Source: Saururus chinensis (taxonomy: Eukaryota; Streptophyta; Magnoliopsida; Piperales; Saururaceae). From it: DNA of 64,000 nucleotides. The stretch spans positions 23,562,563 through 23,626,562 of the forward strand of contig CP141145.1 in assembly GCA_035235625.1 (NCBI GenBank). Reading direction: 5' to 3'. The position numbers and the translations under genes were made by a program. Of this stretch, positions 34,530 through 45,597 are shown in pieces; within the stretch, counting starts at the first letter, position 1; each line of letters opens with the position of its first letter. The notes beneath the pieces are model-generated. The model did not search any database, was not told the DNA's origin, and was given only the letters and a program-made list of their open reading frames with translations.

Positions 34530-34989
34530 TAAGATGATTTTCTTTTCAAAGCACAGGTGAACCAATCTATGCCAATCTAACATGCCAATCTAACAGGCCA
34601 CCGATTCACCCACGCAGTTCCTTAGACAGGTGCCAAAACCCAAGAAAACAGACAGCCTAACCCTTAAAAAGAATCAAGTCCAATTGGACCCGATGAAACT
34701 TGTCTGGTTTTTAAAAAACTACTCGCATCTTTTTATAAAAAAATTAGATAGTTGTCATTAACAATTTGAGTTAAGTTAATGTAAATAGAATGGTTAAATG
34801 GGTAATTGGGTATATTAATTAATTGGGTAAGAAGTATAGAGGAGGGGGTACACATCATATCCTATTAATAAACGGGTAAGTAACATTACCCACATATTTA
34901 ACCCATTACCCATTTATAAAATATGGGCCTACAAACTGTGGGTCGAGCAACCAAGTAAATGCATACCCGTTGACAGCCCTTCTACCGCC

Positions 34990-35398
34990 AATTCTTGCAA
35001 TGTGTCAGACATAGGACATTGGGAAGTGCACATAAGAAGAAGCTCTTTAACAGCTATGGATGAATGATACAGAAAAAACTCGGGTATTTCAACAGTTATA
35101 CATCAAATTTTGGAAGAACTCTAAGCCGCATAACAATTAACCTACGATTAATAATTCACGAGCCCAACAAGGATACTACTCAGATTAAGAAACATAAACA
35201 AAACAAATTATCTCATAATTTCCTCCTGAAGACATCAATCATGTTGCACAAATTTCTGCCTTGGACTACGTCCTGCAATGACAATCCATATGATGAGTCC
35301 ATCATAACGGGAACTAATGCATTAGAATAGACAGAAGGTTACTACAGATACCACTAAGAAATACAAGACCATAAATGACAAAATTACATACTACTAAA
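34990..35398 (-). other. 3' flank of DAPB with a duplicated last exon
   Basis: 35168-35268 is a diverged direct copy of 35336-35460, which covers the end of intron 7, the last DAPB exon and the 3' flank. In the copy the frame MIDVF is kept but ends early at RRKL, so it is non-coding or an unused alternative end. No other gene is visible. Confidence 0.7.
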
Positions 35399-38300
35399 TC
35401 ATCTCATATTTCCCTCCTTCAGAACATCGATCATGTCGTAAATATGTTTTTCTGCCTTCGCCTTAACCTGTATGGAGAGGTCAGATATTATAATTTAAAT
35501 CAATTTCTATGGAACTGATTTGTGGATTAGCAATGATAAGACATCCTATGCACCTTTGTTTGCAGAAAAATGGCAGCATCAATGGATCCTTCTGCATATA
35601 TTGATCTACCACAAACATTATGCTGAAGCTCAAAGGATACACTATAAACCCCAAAAGATGTGTAAGTTAGAAGAGATAAAATAACACTTATTTAACTACA
35701 CAAAGAAGAGGAGATATTACGTTTGATCAGGTGACGTTAGATGATACATATGAAATGCATGGCCAGAGAGATGCTCTTCAGGGACGCCCACCATTTCAAG
35801 TTGCAGCTTTGGGTCTCTAATTTGTTGAATCTATAAACAACAAAGAATTGTCAACTAAGCATTAAATAGCAGCCACTTCTCTAGAGTCCTTCCAAAACAG
35901 ACTCAGTTTGCAGGAAAAACACCTGCCAAGGTGGATTTTTTTTTCTTGGCGAGGGTAGGAGGGAGGGGGTATCTTAATAGGTCATATTATAAAATATCAA
36001 GCAATGACATTAAATCTCAACTTGGCTGACAAACATTTAACACCCGGGCAAATGGCAGAATCAAAGTTTAACAGTCAGCCACAAAAAATTAGGTAGACAA
36101 ATCTGAGTTGATGATGACCCACACGACCACCATGCCAGCTCAGAGAAAACCGCTTGAAATAAGACGAAGAACTTTCAGTGTGATGGCAACATTATCATAC
36201 CTGGTCCAAGTCGAATTGAACGCCTAATTTCTGAAAGCATGATATGAAAGCTTTGGCGGAACCAGATATATCCAATTTGCTGGCTTGATGAGATTCCATG
36301 GCCTGAAAGATTTCAAGCATCCAGAAATATTAGAAAAACAGGCTCAGTTAGCTCAAGCAATATTAATTTGAAGAAAGACCTTTAAAATTTGTAGATCACA
36401 TCACAACATATGTTTTATTACATATAAAATCAAATTTGTCTGGAAAAAAACAATTGATGAATTACCAGGAAAAAATGCTCAGAAATTTCACACTTGTATG
36501 TTCCTTCATAAAAATCATAAGATAGATGGACCAAATTCAAAATTGCAAGAATTAAATGATATAAATAATTTGTTAAAATTCATTTTTTTCTCGGATGGGT
36601 GGTAGCACATAGAGAACCTCAAAGGCGCATCATCATTACATGTTCTCAAAGTAGACACAGCCAGAGTACTGCTTTTTAATCATTTTGCGATTAGTGTTAT
36701 TGGGGAACTCCATGGGCCAGAAAACGATCCACTAGATCGAATTCAACATGTATTAGTGGTGGGTTCAAAATCAAGTTAAAAGAGAAAGCCACCGCCCCCA
36801 ACCTGGACTAGTGGCAACGTGAAGACCCACAACAATCCAAGCTCAAGCCAAACAAGTAAACAGAAAGAAAAACACAGCTTTAACGTGGTTCGGTTGCCTA
36901 CACCACAGACAAGTTTCACAATAAATCAAGAGAAAGTTACAAAACTTACCCACAGGCATAATCCCAAATCACTTGCCAACAACCTCTTCTAAAGCACACA
37001 GGAAGAACAAGGGCATAAGGCTATAGTGAAACCCCAAATTACTAGCAAACACAAGGGCAAAAAGAAAACTCACTTTCCTGCCAGCAGAAATGCTTTCTCT
37101 CTCCTCCCACAAAAAGCCAAAGAGCATCACACAAGAGATAAAAAGTGTCCAACAAATGTTTCCCGTATCCACATATGCAAGACCTTTTATACTCATTGTA
37201 AATTTTGACATAAAGCAGAAATAGGAATAAAGTCGGTGGACCACTCCCACACCAATTGGAATTCAAGTCACAAACCAAAAAGCATCAAGCATTTTCGCGA
37301 ACATGTCCTGACAAGTGTTCCATTGCACGTTCTCTCTTGTTGCCCTCAAACCACCAAGCAAGTTAAGTAACCTAATAAACTTAGTTCAATGTAATTTCAC
37401 TTATCCTCCCCAATCATGGAAAACATGCTTGCTCGGATGCATATCCTCAAAGTCCATCAACCAGGAGTCTTATTGGCTCAGAACAATTGCAGCATTATTA
37501 ATTCTTTTGATAGATACCAATGAAACATTTATAAAACCTGCATAAGGCTGTCATCTCTCCTGTTGGCTGAAAGAGTGTAATCTACTATTTCTTCTGGCTT
37601 ATCAAGTTTGTAAGAAAAAATTCTAGATTGGTTTCAACTTTATTATATACAATGAAATGAAATGAAACAGAATCCAAGTTTTACAGAATAGAAAGGTTTT
37701 ATGGAGAATTCATTTACTACCACTTTCCTCAAAGAGGAAAGTACGAGATGAAGATTCACTACCAACATGGTCAACGTCATATGCTGTGCACAGGGCATTT
37801 AGGATTTGTTAAAGGATAAGAGGGTCATAGATACAGGATCAATACCCCTTTCTCTCAACACACAGCAGATATGAGTGATGCGGCAACCAAAAATCCCCGC
37901 AACTTGATGGGTAGTGGCTTAAGGCAGAGGTTGACAGTGGCGGCAGAAGCCAAAGGTGGAGGTTTTGGCAGCAGTTTGGCCTCGGGAACTACTGCTGGTG
38001 ATAAGGCATTGCCTTGTCTCCTGTTGCGGAGAAGGAAAATTACCTTGGCCAGTTCCGTTACAGTTGCCTTGTCAACTTCAAAGATTGCTGGTGGTAATTG
38101 TGGTTGGGAGTGAACTGCCCTCTCAGCGGCTCTTCCTTCATCGTGGGTTGTTGTGTACAGTCTAGTTCATCAATTAGGCATATCATTGTCTTCTCAATTG
38201 CATTCTAACGTGTATCAGAATATGTGACTGCCCCAACTTTCTTCCACAAAACTATTGTGAGATAAAGGATCGAGATTTGCTCTGATACCAATGTTGAAGA

Positions 38301-40498
38301 TCAATAGTTCTACAGGGAAGTATTGGAAGAAATAGTGGGAGAAGAGGGTAAAAGATAGTAAAGGCAGGACGAAGAGGGGGGAAAGAGATTAGGATTAGAA
38401 GAAATCAGACAAAAGGGGAGAATAATAGACAATACATTAGGTTAGATGACGAGACAAAGGGATTATAGAGTAGGAGACTTCTAAGTCATTCATTCACTGA
38501 GTGAAATTAGGGCATATCCCTTACATTAAATAGAACTACTAAACACTAGCCTAAAAGCCCATTAAAACTAATTAAATAGAAATTACAAATAACTCTCCCT
38601 AATTTCATAATTATTAATAACTCCCTAGTCACCTAGCTTAAGTATTAATAAAGTAAACTAATCCTCGCGGGCCTCCAAATTGGGTCATAAGACTCATAAC
38701 AATGAGCAAAATCATTTTCTCCACACAAAAGCCTAACTCTGAAAAAAGCTTCAAATATAATTAAACATAGGGTTCTGACCTGAAGAGAATAGCCTGAAAA
38801 TGCTCCAGGAAAATTCTCAGACATGTATTCTATGGCAGCAAGTAATGCAACAACCTGAAGAAAGCAATTACAATGATGAGGAAAAGCAATCTCCATGAGG
38901 AAAACAATCACCATAAAAAAAACAATATCGAAAAGATGGAAAACTAAACTAAATATATATAGACCTATTAGCCGTATGATGTCTCCATCACCTGTTTCCC
39001 CATTTGTGGAGAAATTACTGCATAAACATTAGCAGATTCCACAGTCTTGTATAGATGCTCTCTGTCTCCACCAGTAGTTCCCATTACGAATGGCACATTG
39101 AATTTGCAGTAGAAGTCAGCATTGTCTAAAAACAAAGAGAAAATCCAAAAAAATTTAGCAATAAATGAACTGCCATATAAATCACATTGCCACAGCTAAA
39201 ATTAAAAAATGCTGTCAGACCAATACAGAGTTGTACAACATCAGTTAATCCCCCTAAGCCTTTTTTACTTGTAAAAATAAAAAAATTCTTACTAATTCAT
39301 TCCAAGCCTTAGCCTTCTCCTCTTTCTTCTGGGATCCTTTATAAACCACTGATTAAATCACCTTAAAGGCGCTATAGGTGGCCTTCTATTTATTAAATGA
39401 ACCATTTTAACCGACTTACCAAAAATCAAATGAAATAAGGAAATATACATAGAGTAAACATAAAAATGCCCTCTCATTACATTATACTTTTTAGATTTAG
39501 AGAGTTTGTTTACATAAATGTTAGTCCCAAAACCTAAAGATAGATAATCCATTTTTATGACAATCCGAGGCTCATTAAGGCTAGTGTTTTATAGAATCAC
39601 ACTTAGCGGCACGTTAGTAATTTACATAAGGCAATTTACTTCAGGGTTTTCTACATTGATGATGCAAGGGCTTTAGTTATTCAGTACTTCGTAGCATTCA
39701 AAAAGAGTTATCATGCTCAAATTACAAACTCAAAGCCTGCTTACCAACTCAGCTTATATGCAGGGCATCTCTTAATATTAAACATAAGGGGGCCCAAATC
39801 ACCATTCTAATTATATTTGCTACTGCAGCTGGCATAATGTGACGAGTTGATGAGATGCTAACCGTTAACTGCTGAAGGCACAGTATAATCAACTATAACA
39901 AGATCGGGAAATTCATTCAGGAGAGATGACAGAACATCCTCCCTCTCAGACAGGCCATGCACTCGAATTTTTGTCCCAGCCACTTCCACATCTTGAGAAT
40001 TAAATGAGCTGCTAAAAGTTACAGGGACAAGCTGGAGTCCTGCAGAAACTGCTGCTTCTGCTACAGCCTTCCCCATTTTCCCAGTACCACCATTAACCTG
40101 CGTAAGATCATGACCATTCTAATTCATTAGAACCAATTAGGACAAATGTAACTTGAGCCATGTGAGTATCACAGCATTGTAAGAAATTACACAACTTTTA
40201 ATATAAGTTCCTTTATTTTGGATAGCTCATATAAATAGTAAATTTGGATAACTGGAAATTTCGATGGCCTATCAAGTAACAGACCCTGCAACAATACCAT
40301 GATGGGAAAAGAAACATTTTGTGGAGTAGCCGCCAATTTCTCGACATCCGACATTGTTGCCTTGCAATAAAATACATTATGCTTCAACCTCGACTTTGGA
40401 AAATGGGTGCTCCACCTATGTCTTTGAGCTCCTATCAAATTCTGATTCACATTTTCCGGAAGAATGAAAGCCGCAGGATTTGGAAGTGCAAAACCCAT
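35399..40498 (-). CDS. DAPB: 4-hydroxy-tetrahydrodipicolinate reductase, plastidic (DHDPR)
   Basis: Reduces 4-hydroxy-tetrahydrodipicolinate with NAD(P)H in plastid lysine synthesis. Eight coding exons on minus: 40498-40298, 40097-39863, 39125-38992, 38854-38780, 36302-36201, 35830-35721, 35641-35554, 35467-35399. All introns are GT-AG; the sum is 1014 nt, 337 residues plus TGA, close to plant DapB length. The start MGFALPNPAAF lies 2 bases after a CAG acceptor, so upstream exons are untranslated. Residues 1-55 look like a transit peptide. VNGGTGKMGKAV is the nucleotide-binding loop, VPFVMGTTGGDR the conserved centre, and MESHQASKLDISGSAKA the active site with the catalytic His and Lys. The family usually has SGTA, here SGSA. 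The C-terminus is MIDVLKEGNMR. Intron 4 is 2.5 kb with retroelement-like sequence. Probably functional. Confidence 0.95.
36700..38660. mobile_element. Retroelement-like insertion in DAPB intron 4
   Basis: At 38279-38290 the minus strand reads TGGTATCAGAGC, the exact tRNA-Met primer site of plant Copia elements, next to a possible LTR end (TGTTGAAGATC from 38292). At 36880-36900 the string AACGTGGTTCGGTTGCC is common in plant LTRs. No gag or pol was recognised and the outer ends could not be fixed, so limits are rough. Open frames in 37870-38165 are unassigned. Confidence 0.4.
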
Positions 40499-41110
40499 AT
40501 CTGTGCCAAAAACATGGATATCAAGGGTAAACATACTACTCACGAACAACCAAAACAGCACCAACGTGATTCAACAAGGTGAGCAGAACAACCAAATTTT
40601 CAACTTATGTGTTGATTAAAAACAATCAGTTAAAAAAACCAGTTCTTTACCAGTCACAACGTATGTTATCTTACCTCAACACAATGTTAGAGGCTTATAT
40701 CAAATTGTCATCAAGCCAAGTCCAAAGGGCCAAGGGCAAACAAACTCCTCACAAACAACCAAACCAGCACCCAAGTGATTCGACTAGGTCAGCAGAACAA
40801 CAATATTTCAACTTATGTGAGCCGGATAGCTCCTCCGAGAACGACTCCGACCGTCCGACGACCCCGCGGCCAATGCAGACCCTCTGCTCCGTTCTAATAC
40901 CCGGCCCCCGCTGTGGCGTTGCCGTCGGATGTGCTCAGAGCAGCAACAGCGGAGGGGCTCCTCCCCGATCGGGCCTGGCGAGTCTGGCGACTGGCTCTGG
41001 TCTCTGGAGGGAGTCTGGACTTTGGGCGAAGGGGCGGAATGGAATGAGGTAGCGGAGTGAATTAGACTGAAGAACGGCGGCGCCGCCGGCGCAGGGATTT
41101 AGGGCAAAAG
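40499..41110 (-). promoter_or_regulatory. DAPB 5' leader and promoter region
   Basis: The acceptor TTTTTGGCACAG at 40501 shows that an intron separates the coding start from an upstream non-coding exon. The GC-rich block 40820-41090, without any ATG on minus, is the likely first exon. The intron holds two direct copies of a sequence of about 90 bp (40522-40611 and 40731-40819, both ending CAACTTATGTG). The donor site is uncertain. A plus-strand open frame across this block is probably a shadow. Confidence 0.55.
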
Positions 41111-41433
41111 TACGAGTTTTTTTTACATAGCGAATTTTCCGAACATTTGAAAAAACGCCAAATTTACAATTTTTCGGAAAATGAATGTAAGGGCCTGTTT
41201 GTTATCTTTTTCAAGTATAAAGTAAATTAATTTTTTATTAAATTTATTTTAGGAAAGAAATGTAAAATTCAATAATACCTTGATTGTCAAATTTAAAAAG
41301 TATGTATGTGCATTCTATACGTTTGGATAAAATAATTGAGAAAAGTGACTTATATATTTAAAAGAAAAATATTTTAATTACGTAAATATTCACACACCTT
41401 AAAATTTTACTTTATCATTCTCGTACTTAAGTC
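41111..41433. other. AT-rich upstream sequence
   Basis: Possible DAPB upstream region. GGGCCTGTTTGTTATC at 41190 resembles a Tourist MITE end, but no partner end was found. Confidence 0.35.
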
Positions 41434-42484
41434 ATTATATCTAAGGCTACTAATGAGCCGAGTCAACTCGTCGAGCTGAATTGGCTCAGCTCAATTCAAC
41501 TTAAATCTGGCTCAATTCGAAGTGAGCTCGACTCGAGCTTGGTTCGAACTCGAAATTAAATAAGTCAATCTCGAACATGGGTCAGCTTGAATCGACTCGA
41601 CTCGAAGCTCGGCTCAAACTCAACTCGATTTGTTATATATCACTTTTTAATTATTATACCCATATTATTTAAATTTTTTAACTTTTACCTTTCATGTACC
41701 TATAATATTTTATATTAATTTATAAAATATATATCCTATATATACATTAATATATGGTATATGATATATTATATAATATGATATATAATACCTATATTAT
41801 ACTGTTATATTTTAAACAAATATAAATCCTACCACTAATAAAATTGAGAATGTAGGTATGATAAATTATTTTATTTCTATTCTACCCCTATTCATCTATA
41901 TAATATTATTTAAATTTTAAATACTACCTTTAATCATTATAATCCTAACAAATATAAATATGTTATTTTACTTGCAAATAAACATTCTTAATTCAACCAA
42001 TTATATTAGTTTAGAATTATAGATTTAGTGAACTATATCTAGAATTTTCCTATAAATATATCCGGTGAACCAAGTCTAGATTTTATTATTTAATTTTAAT
42101 TATATTAATTTTTTTTTATAGGTAATCCACACATCATAAAATATGTTATTGCTGAAGTCCAAATAATTCTCTTATTATTAATTTTTTTATAGTCACTAGA
42201 ATAATTAGATATGAAATATGTGAATAAGAGTTGTCATAACTTTGGTGATTAGTTCAGTCTTTTGTGACTTATTATATGAGAAATTTTATATAACTATCAA
42301 AATAACGGAAAGAGAAAAATATTTACCAATATGATGTTCCTTTTCACTAACTAGGCACTGACACCCGCATGGCTTTTTTTAATATTTTTTTTATAATTTT
42401 ATCCTTTAGAAAGATGAAATAAGTACACTTAAATTAATACAATGTACTAACTTTGTCTTTCCAAATGACGAAATCAATAATGAA

Positions 42485-42610
42485 TTGATTTTTTCTCTCT
42501 TTTCTCTTTCCTCTCTCGCTCCACTTTCTATTCACTCTATCTCCTCTCTCTTTCGGTTATCTCTCTTCTCTCTCTCCTCTTTCTATTTTCTCTCTCCTCT
42601 CTTCTAAAAG
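42485..42610 (+). repeat. CT-rich microsatellite
   Basis: TCTC-dominated tract of about 120 bp in the nested MULE. It is complementary to the purine tract at 42775-43075, so the two could pair. Confidence 0.9.
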
Positions 42611-42774
42611 ACAAAATCATGAAAAATTTTAAAAAATATTATTTTTGTCATTCACAAATATATTATATTTTATTTTAAATTTAATATTTTAATATATAAT
42701 ATATAAATAAAAAATATTAAATTAAAATTTTCTACTTTCTCCCCACTTCTCAGAGCTAGGGCTCACGTCACGTA

Positions 42775-43075
42775 CATGAGAGAGAGATAAAGAGAGAAAA
42801 AGAGAAAGAAAAGAGGACAGAGAAAAGAGAAAGTGTAGAGAGAGAGTGAAGAAGAGAATAAGATAGATAGTCAAAAGAGAGATGAGAGAGATTTAATAGA
42901 AATATAGAGAGGAGAGAGTGAATAGAGAGTGTGTGAAGAGAGAGAAAGAGGAGAGAGAGATAACCGAAAGAAATAGAGAATGAATAGAGAGAGAAGAGAG
43001 AGCGAATAGAGAAAGGAGAGAGAGGAGAGAGAGAGAGAATGAAGATATAGTAGAGAGAAGAGAGGACAAAATTAT
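42775..43075 (+). repeat. GA-rich microsatellite
   Basis: About 300 bp of GAGA/AGAGAA repeats, in inverted arrangement with the CT-rich tract. The whole element could form a long foldback. Confidence 0.9.
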
Positions 43076-43374
43076 TTCATTATTGATTTTATCCTTCTAA
43101 ATAACGAAATCAGTATATTGCATTGATTTTATCTTTTAAAAGCACGAAATTATATTGATTTCGTCATTTAAATCACAAATTAGTATATTATATTAAATTT
43201 TTTCTCTTTAAGAATGAAATTAAAAAATAAATTAAAAAAAGTCATGGAGGCGCTCGCGAAAAGAAACACCATATTAGTAAATATTTTTCCCTTTATGTTA
43301 TTTTGGTAATTATTATTTTTAATATTATTTATATAATGGGAAAAGTTAATATTATTTAAACCTGTGAGTTTGAT

Positions 43375-43403
43375 GGGCCGTTGGATGTAAATCCGACGGC
43401 CCA
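43375..43403. repeat. Short perfect inverted repeat
   Basis: TGGGCCGTTGGAT and ATCCGACGGCCCA form 13-bp arms with one mismatch around a 3-nt centre, in a GC-rich pocket (43370-43440) within AT-rich DNA. The origin is unknown; it may be a separate small MITE core. Confidence 0.7.
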
Positions 43404-43910
43404 ATTAGCCCGGGTGCACGCCGGCGCGTGTGAGCTCGGGTTGATATTAATGAGACTCTTATATAATTATATTTATTATATGAGATATTTGAATAACATT
43501 AGTTAAATTTTTAGTGACAAATGAAAATTTTTTGTTGGGTATTTATTGACTCTTATTTTAACTATGAATTTTGAAATAATATTTACAACTTTCATATAAT
43601 AAAATTATGTTTATTATATTTTTTTTTGTTGTAATTTTGGTGTGATTCTCTAAATTAATATAGATTTTTATAGAAAAAAATAATTTTGGTTGTAAATGGG
43701 ATTCGAGCTCAATTCGAACACAAGTTCGAGTTGCTATAATATGTTTTCGAGTTCGAGCTCGAATCGAGTTTCGAGTTTTTAGCCGAATCGAGCTCGAGTT
43801 GGGAATCGAGTTGTTCGATCGAGCTCAGACCGAGCTTTCAGAAATCAAGCTCAGGTCAAAAAATTTAAAAATTCGGTTCGACTTGGCTCGTTAGCACCCT
43901 TAATTATATC

Positions 43911-45460
43911 CCCTCGTCCCAAAGAAATTCTCTTACTTTCACTACCCATTTGTCGCTGTCTCTTTTCTTTGTCCCTCTAAAACAAAATATCATACATGAG
44001 TCCTATTTTAATTTTACATGATAACATACCCTTGTGGGGTGTTGTTTCATACAACAAGTTGATATGAGTCCAACACTATAAAAAATATACGAATTTAATT
44101 TTCAGTAAAAGGTTATCATGATTTAAAATTTGACATTTTATTTTATTTTATTTTTTCAAAACATGGATCGTTGTAGCACAAGCTAGGCCATAGCATGTAA
44201 CCATGCAGGCTATGTAGTGATCACATCAGCAACACTGAAGCAACTATCCTGCTAGCCCTTAGATGTGCACCACATGGTGAGCATCCAATCACTCAGAATT
44301 GTCATAAAAATGTTCATTTTCTTCACACCACTCTCCTCTCCTCTCCTCTCTCTGGAATTTTATTTACCTTCAAAACTTCCTTTCCCTTTTTTAGAGCTGT
44401 TTCTAACCGAAATTTAGCCATTCAAAAAGCAAATTTAGCTAATTCGAATGTCTTCTACACCATGGAATGGTCCATTTATTGATTTAGCTACTCTAGAGGG
44501 GGGAAACGGCCCAGGGAAAGAAGACTATCACTTTCGAGCAAGAAGGAGAAATCATCTTAGCACAAGTGAAGGCTCCGTCCACCACTTTTGAGCTTGAAAG
44601 GAGAGACTATCTTGGGTGAGGGGAGGTTTTGTCCATCGCTCTTAATCCAAAGAACGAGAGAAGGAGAAGGTTCCACCTGCTATCTACTTTTTGAAAGAAG
44701 TTTAAACATAAAGGTAGGCGGTTTTAACTTTTAATTTCATGTTAGGGCTAGACTTAGTTTTTGAAATTCTTACGAGTCATAAAAAAAGTTTATTTTAAAA
44801 GTATATATTTTTAGGGGTTAGATGGATGTTAGAGTAACAATATCTTATTTTATACCTTAACAAGATTCTTTTGAAGTACAAATAGTTGAATATCGTCTGA
44901 TTGTTTTCAAAATTTGGATCATAGCATGCAAAATAAGAACTATCAGAGTTGGCTTATAGTAGAAGTTGGGTATCATGGGAAAACCACTTTCCATCTTACC
45001 TCATCTCTCCATAAGCACGGCTGTAAGTCGTTTTAGTATCAGCGACATTCTATAAATGATATATTTTACTTTATGTTATGAAAAAAAACTAAATTTAATT
45101 TCTCAGTCAAACATTTGAAATATGATTTATTTGTTAAAAAATTTATGCAACATGTTTGTAGAATTTAATATTTTTTTTACTGAGTATAAAACTTTATACT
45201 CAACCACCCCCGAATGCTACAGGTGCAGAAACAAGTTTGGGGCTCTAGTGGAATAATTTGTGGAAAAATCAAGGGCATACACATGGAATTTTGTTAATAT
45301 CTTTTTATATATTTTCTATATTTATGCTGACATGTTGTTCACTTGTTTGTGGCATTTGTCATTTTTTTTCTAAAATTTTGTGTGTATGTAAATTAATGTA
45401 AAAGTTACTTATTTATACACAATTGATCTTGGCCCTTTTTTTATTACAAAATGATGAGAT
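43911..45460 (+). mobile_element. Decayed long LTR fragment, plus orientation
   Basis: Related to the LTR at 16383: AAAGGTAGGCGGTTTTAAC near 44710, ATCATGGGAAAACCACT...GTAAGTCGTTTTAGTATCA near 44970-45040, and ACTGAGTATAAAACTTTATACTC at 45179. 44500-44680 holds units like those at 23280-23580. The ends could not be defined. 43911-44160 has no recognisable feature. Confidence 0.55.
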
Positions 45461-45597
45461 TCTAACTTTTAAGTTGATTTAAAAGTGGGACCTCCATGGG
45501 TTCCACATCAAATTAGTCAAATCAAATTACAAAGGCTAAGTGAGACCCTTAAGGGTCCCACATCAAATTAGTCATATTAAAACTATAAAAAAGTAGG
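45461..45597 (+). repeat. Two units of a roughly 62-bp repeat
   Basis: Units with GGGTTCCACATCAAATTAGTCA and CAAAGGCTAAGTGAGACCC. The same unit is repeated about five times at 54540-54860. Confidence 0.75.

Larger units (their letters stand above)
32485..34981. mobile_element. Non-autonomous hAT-type element
   Basis: Left end CAAGGCTATCAACGGGTA; the right end, in reverse complement, is AAGGGCTGTCAACGGGTA. The flanking 8-mers CTACCACC (32477-32484) and CTACCGCC (34982-34989) match at 7 of 8 sites. GGGTA repeats near both ends are typical. The interior has no transposase; 33230-33940 holds open frames on both strands without a recognised family. A Tourist-like MITE is nested at 33999. Confidence 0.75.
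42278..43338. mobile_element. Short MULE-type element nested in the hAT element
   Basis: Left: GAGAAATTTTATATAA, then AATATTTACCAATATGATGTTCC. Right: AAACACCATATTAGTAAATATTTTTCCC, then TTTTGGTAATTATTATTTTTAATATTATTTATATAAT. These are inverted and match the family ends at 14462/20775. Subterminal TTTCGTC half-sites are present. The tips are eroded. TTATTATAT occurs at 42269-42277 and 43473-43481 and could be the target duplication if the right limit is 43472. No coding sequence. Confidence 0.65.
41442..43902. mobile_element. hAT-type element with intact target duplication
   Basis: The ends TAAGGCTACTAATGAGCC and, in reverse complement, TAAGGGTGCTAACGAGCC match well. ATTATATC is duplicated perfectly on both sides (41434-41441 and 43903-43910). 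About 150-200 bp at each end is packed with GAGCTCGA/TCGAGCTC palindromes. The interior is AT-rich and has no transposase. A MULE-type element with purine-rich filler is nested at 42278. Confidence 0.88.

Noticed and set aside
34127..34560. Long open frames on both strands (poly-Thr, poly-Val, His/Tyr-rich)
   Set aside because: They are produced by an imperfect trinucleotide array within a MITE; no known domain.
37869..38165. Two plus-strand open frames in DAPB intron 4
   Set aside because: No recognisable protein, opposite to the host gene, and next to retroelement-type sequence.
40579..41052. Plus-strand open frame of 157 codons over the DAPB leader
   Set aside because: Antisense to the GC-rich first exon; part of it is a direct repeat; no domain recognised.
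41190..41433. Tourist MITE starting GGGCCTGTTTG
   Set aside because: No inverted partner or target duplication was found on the right.
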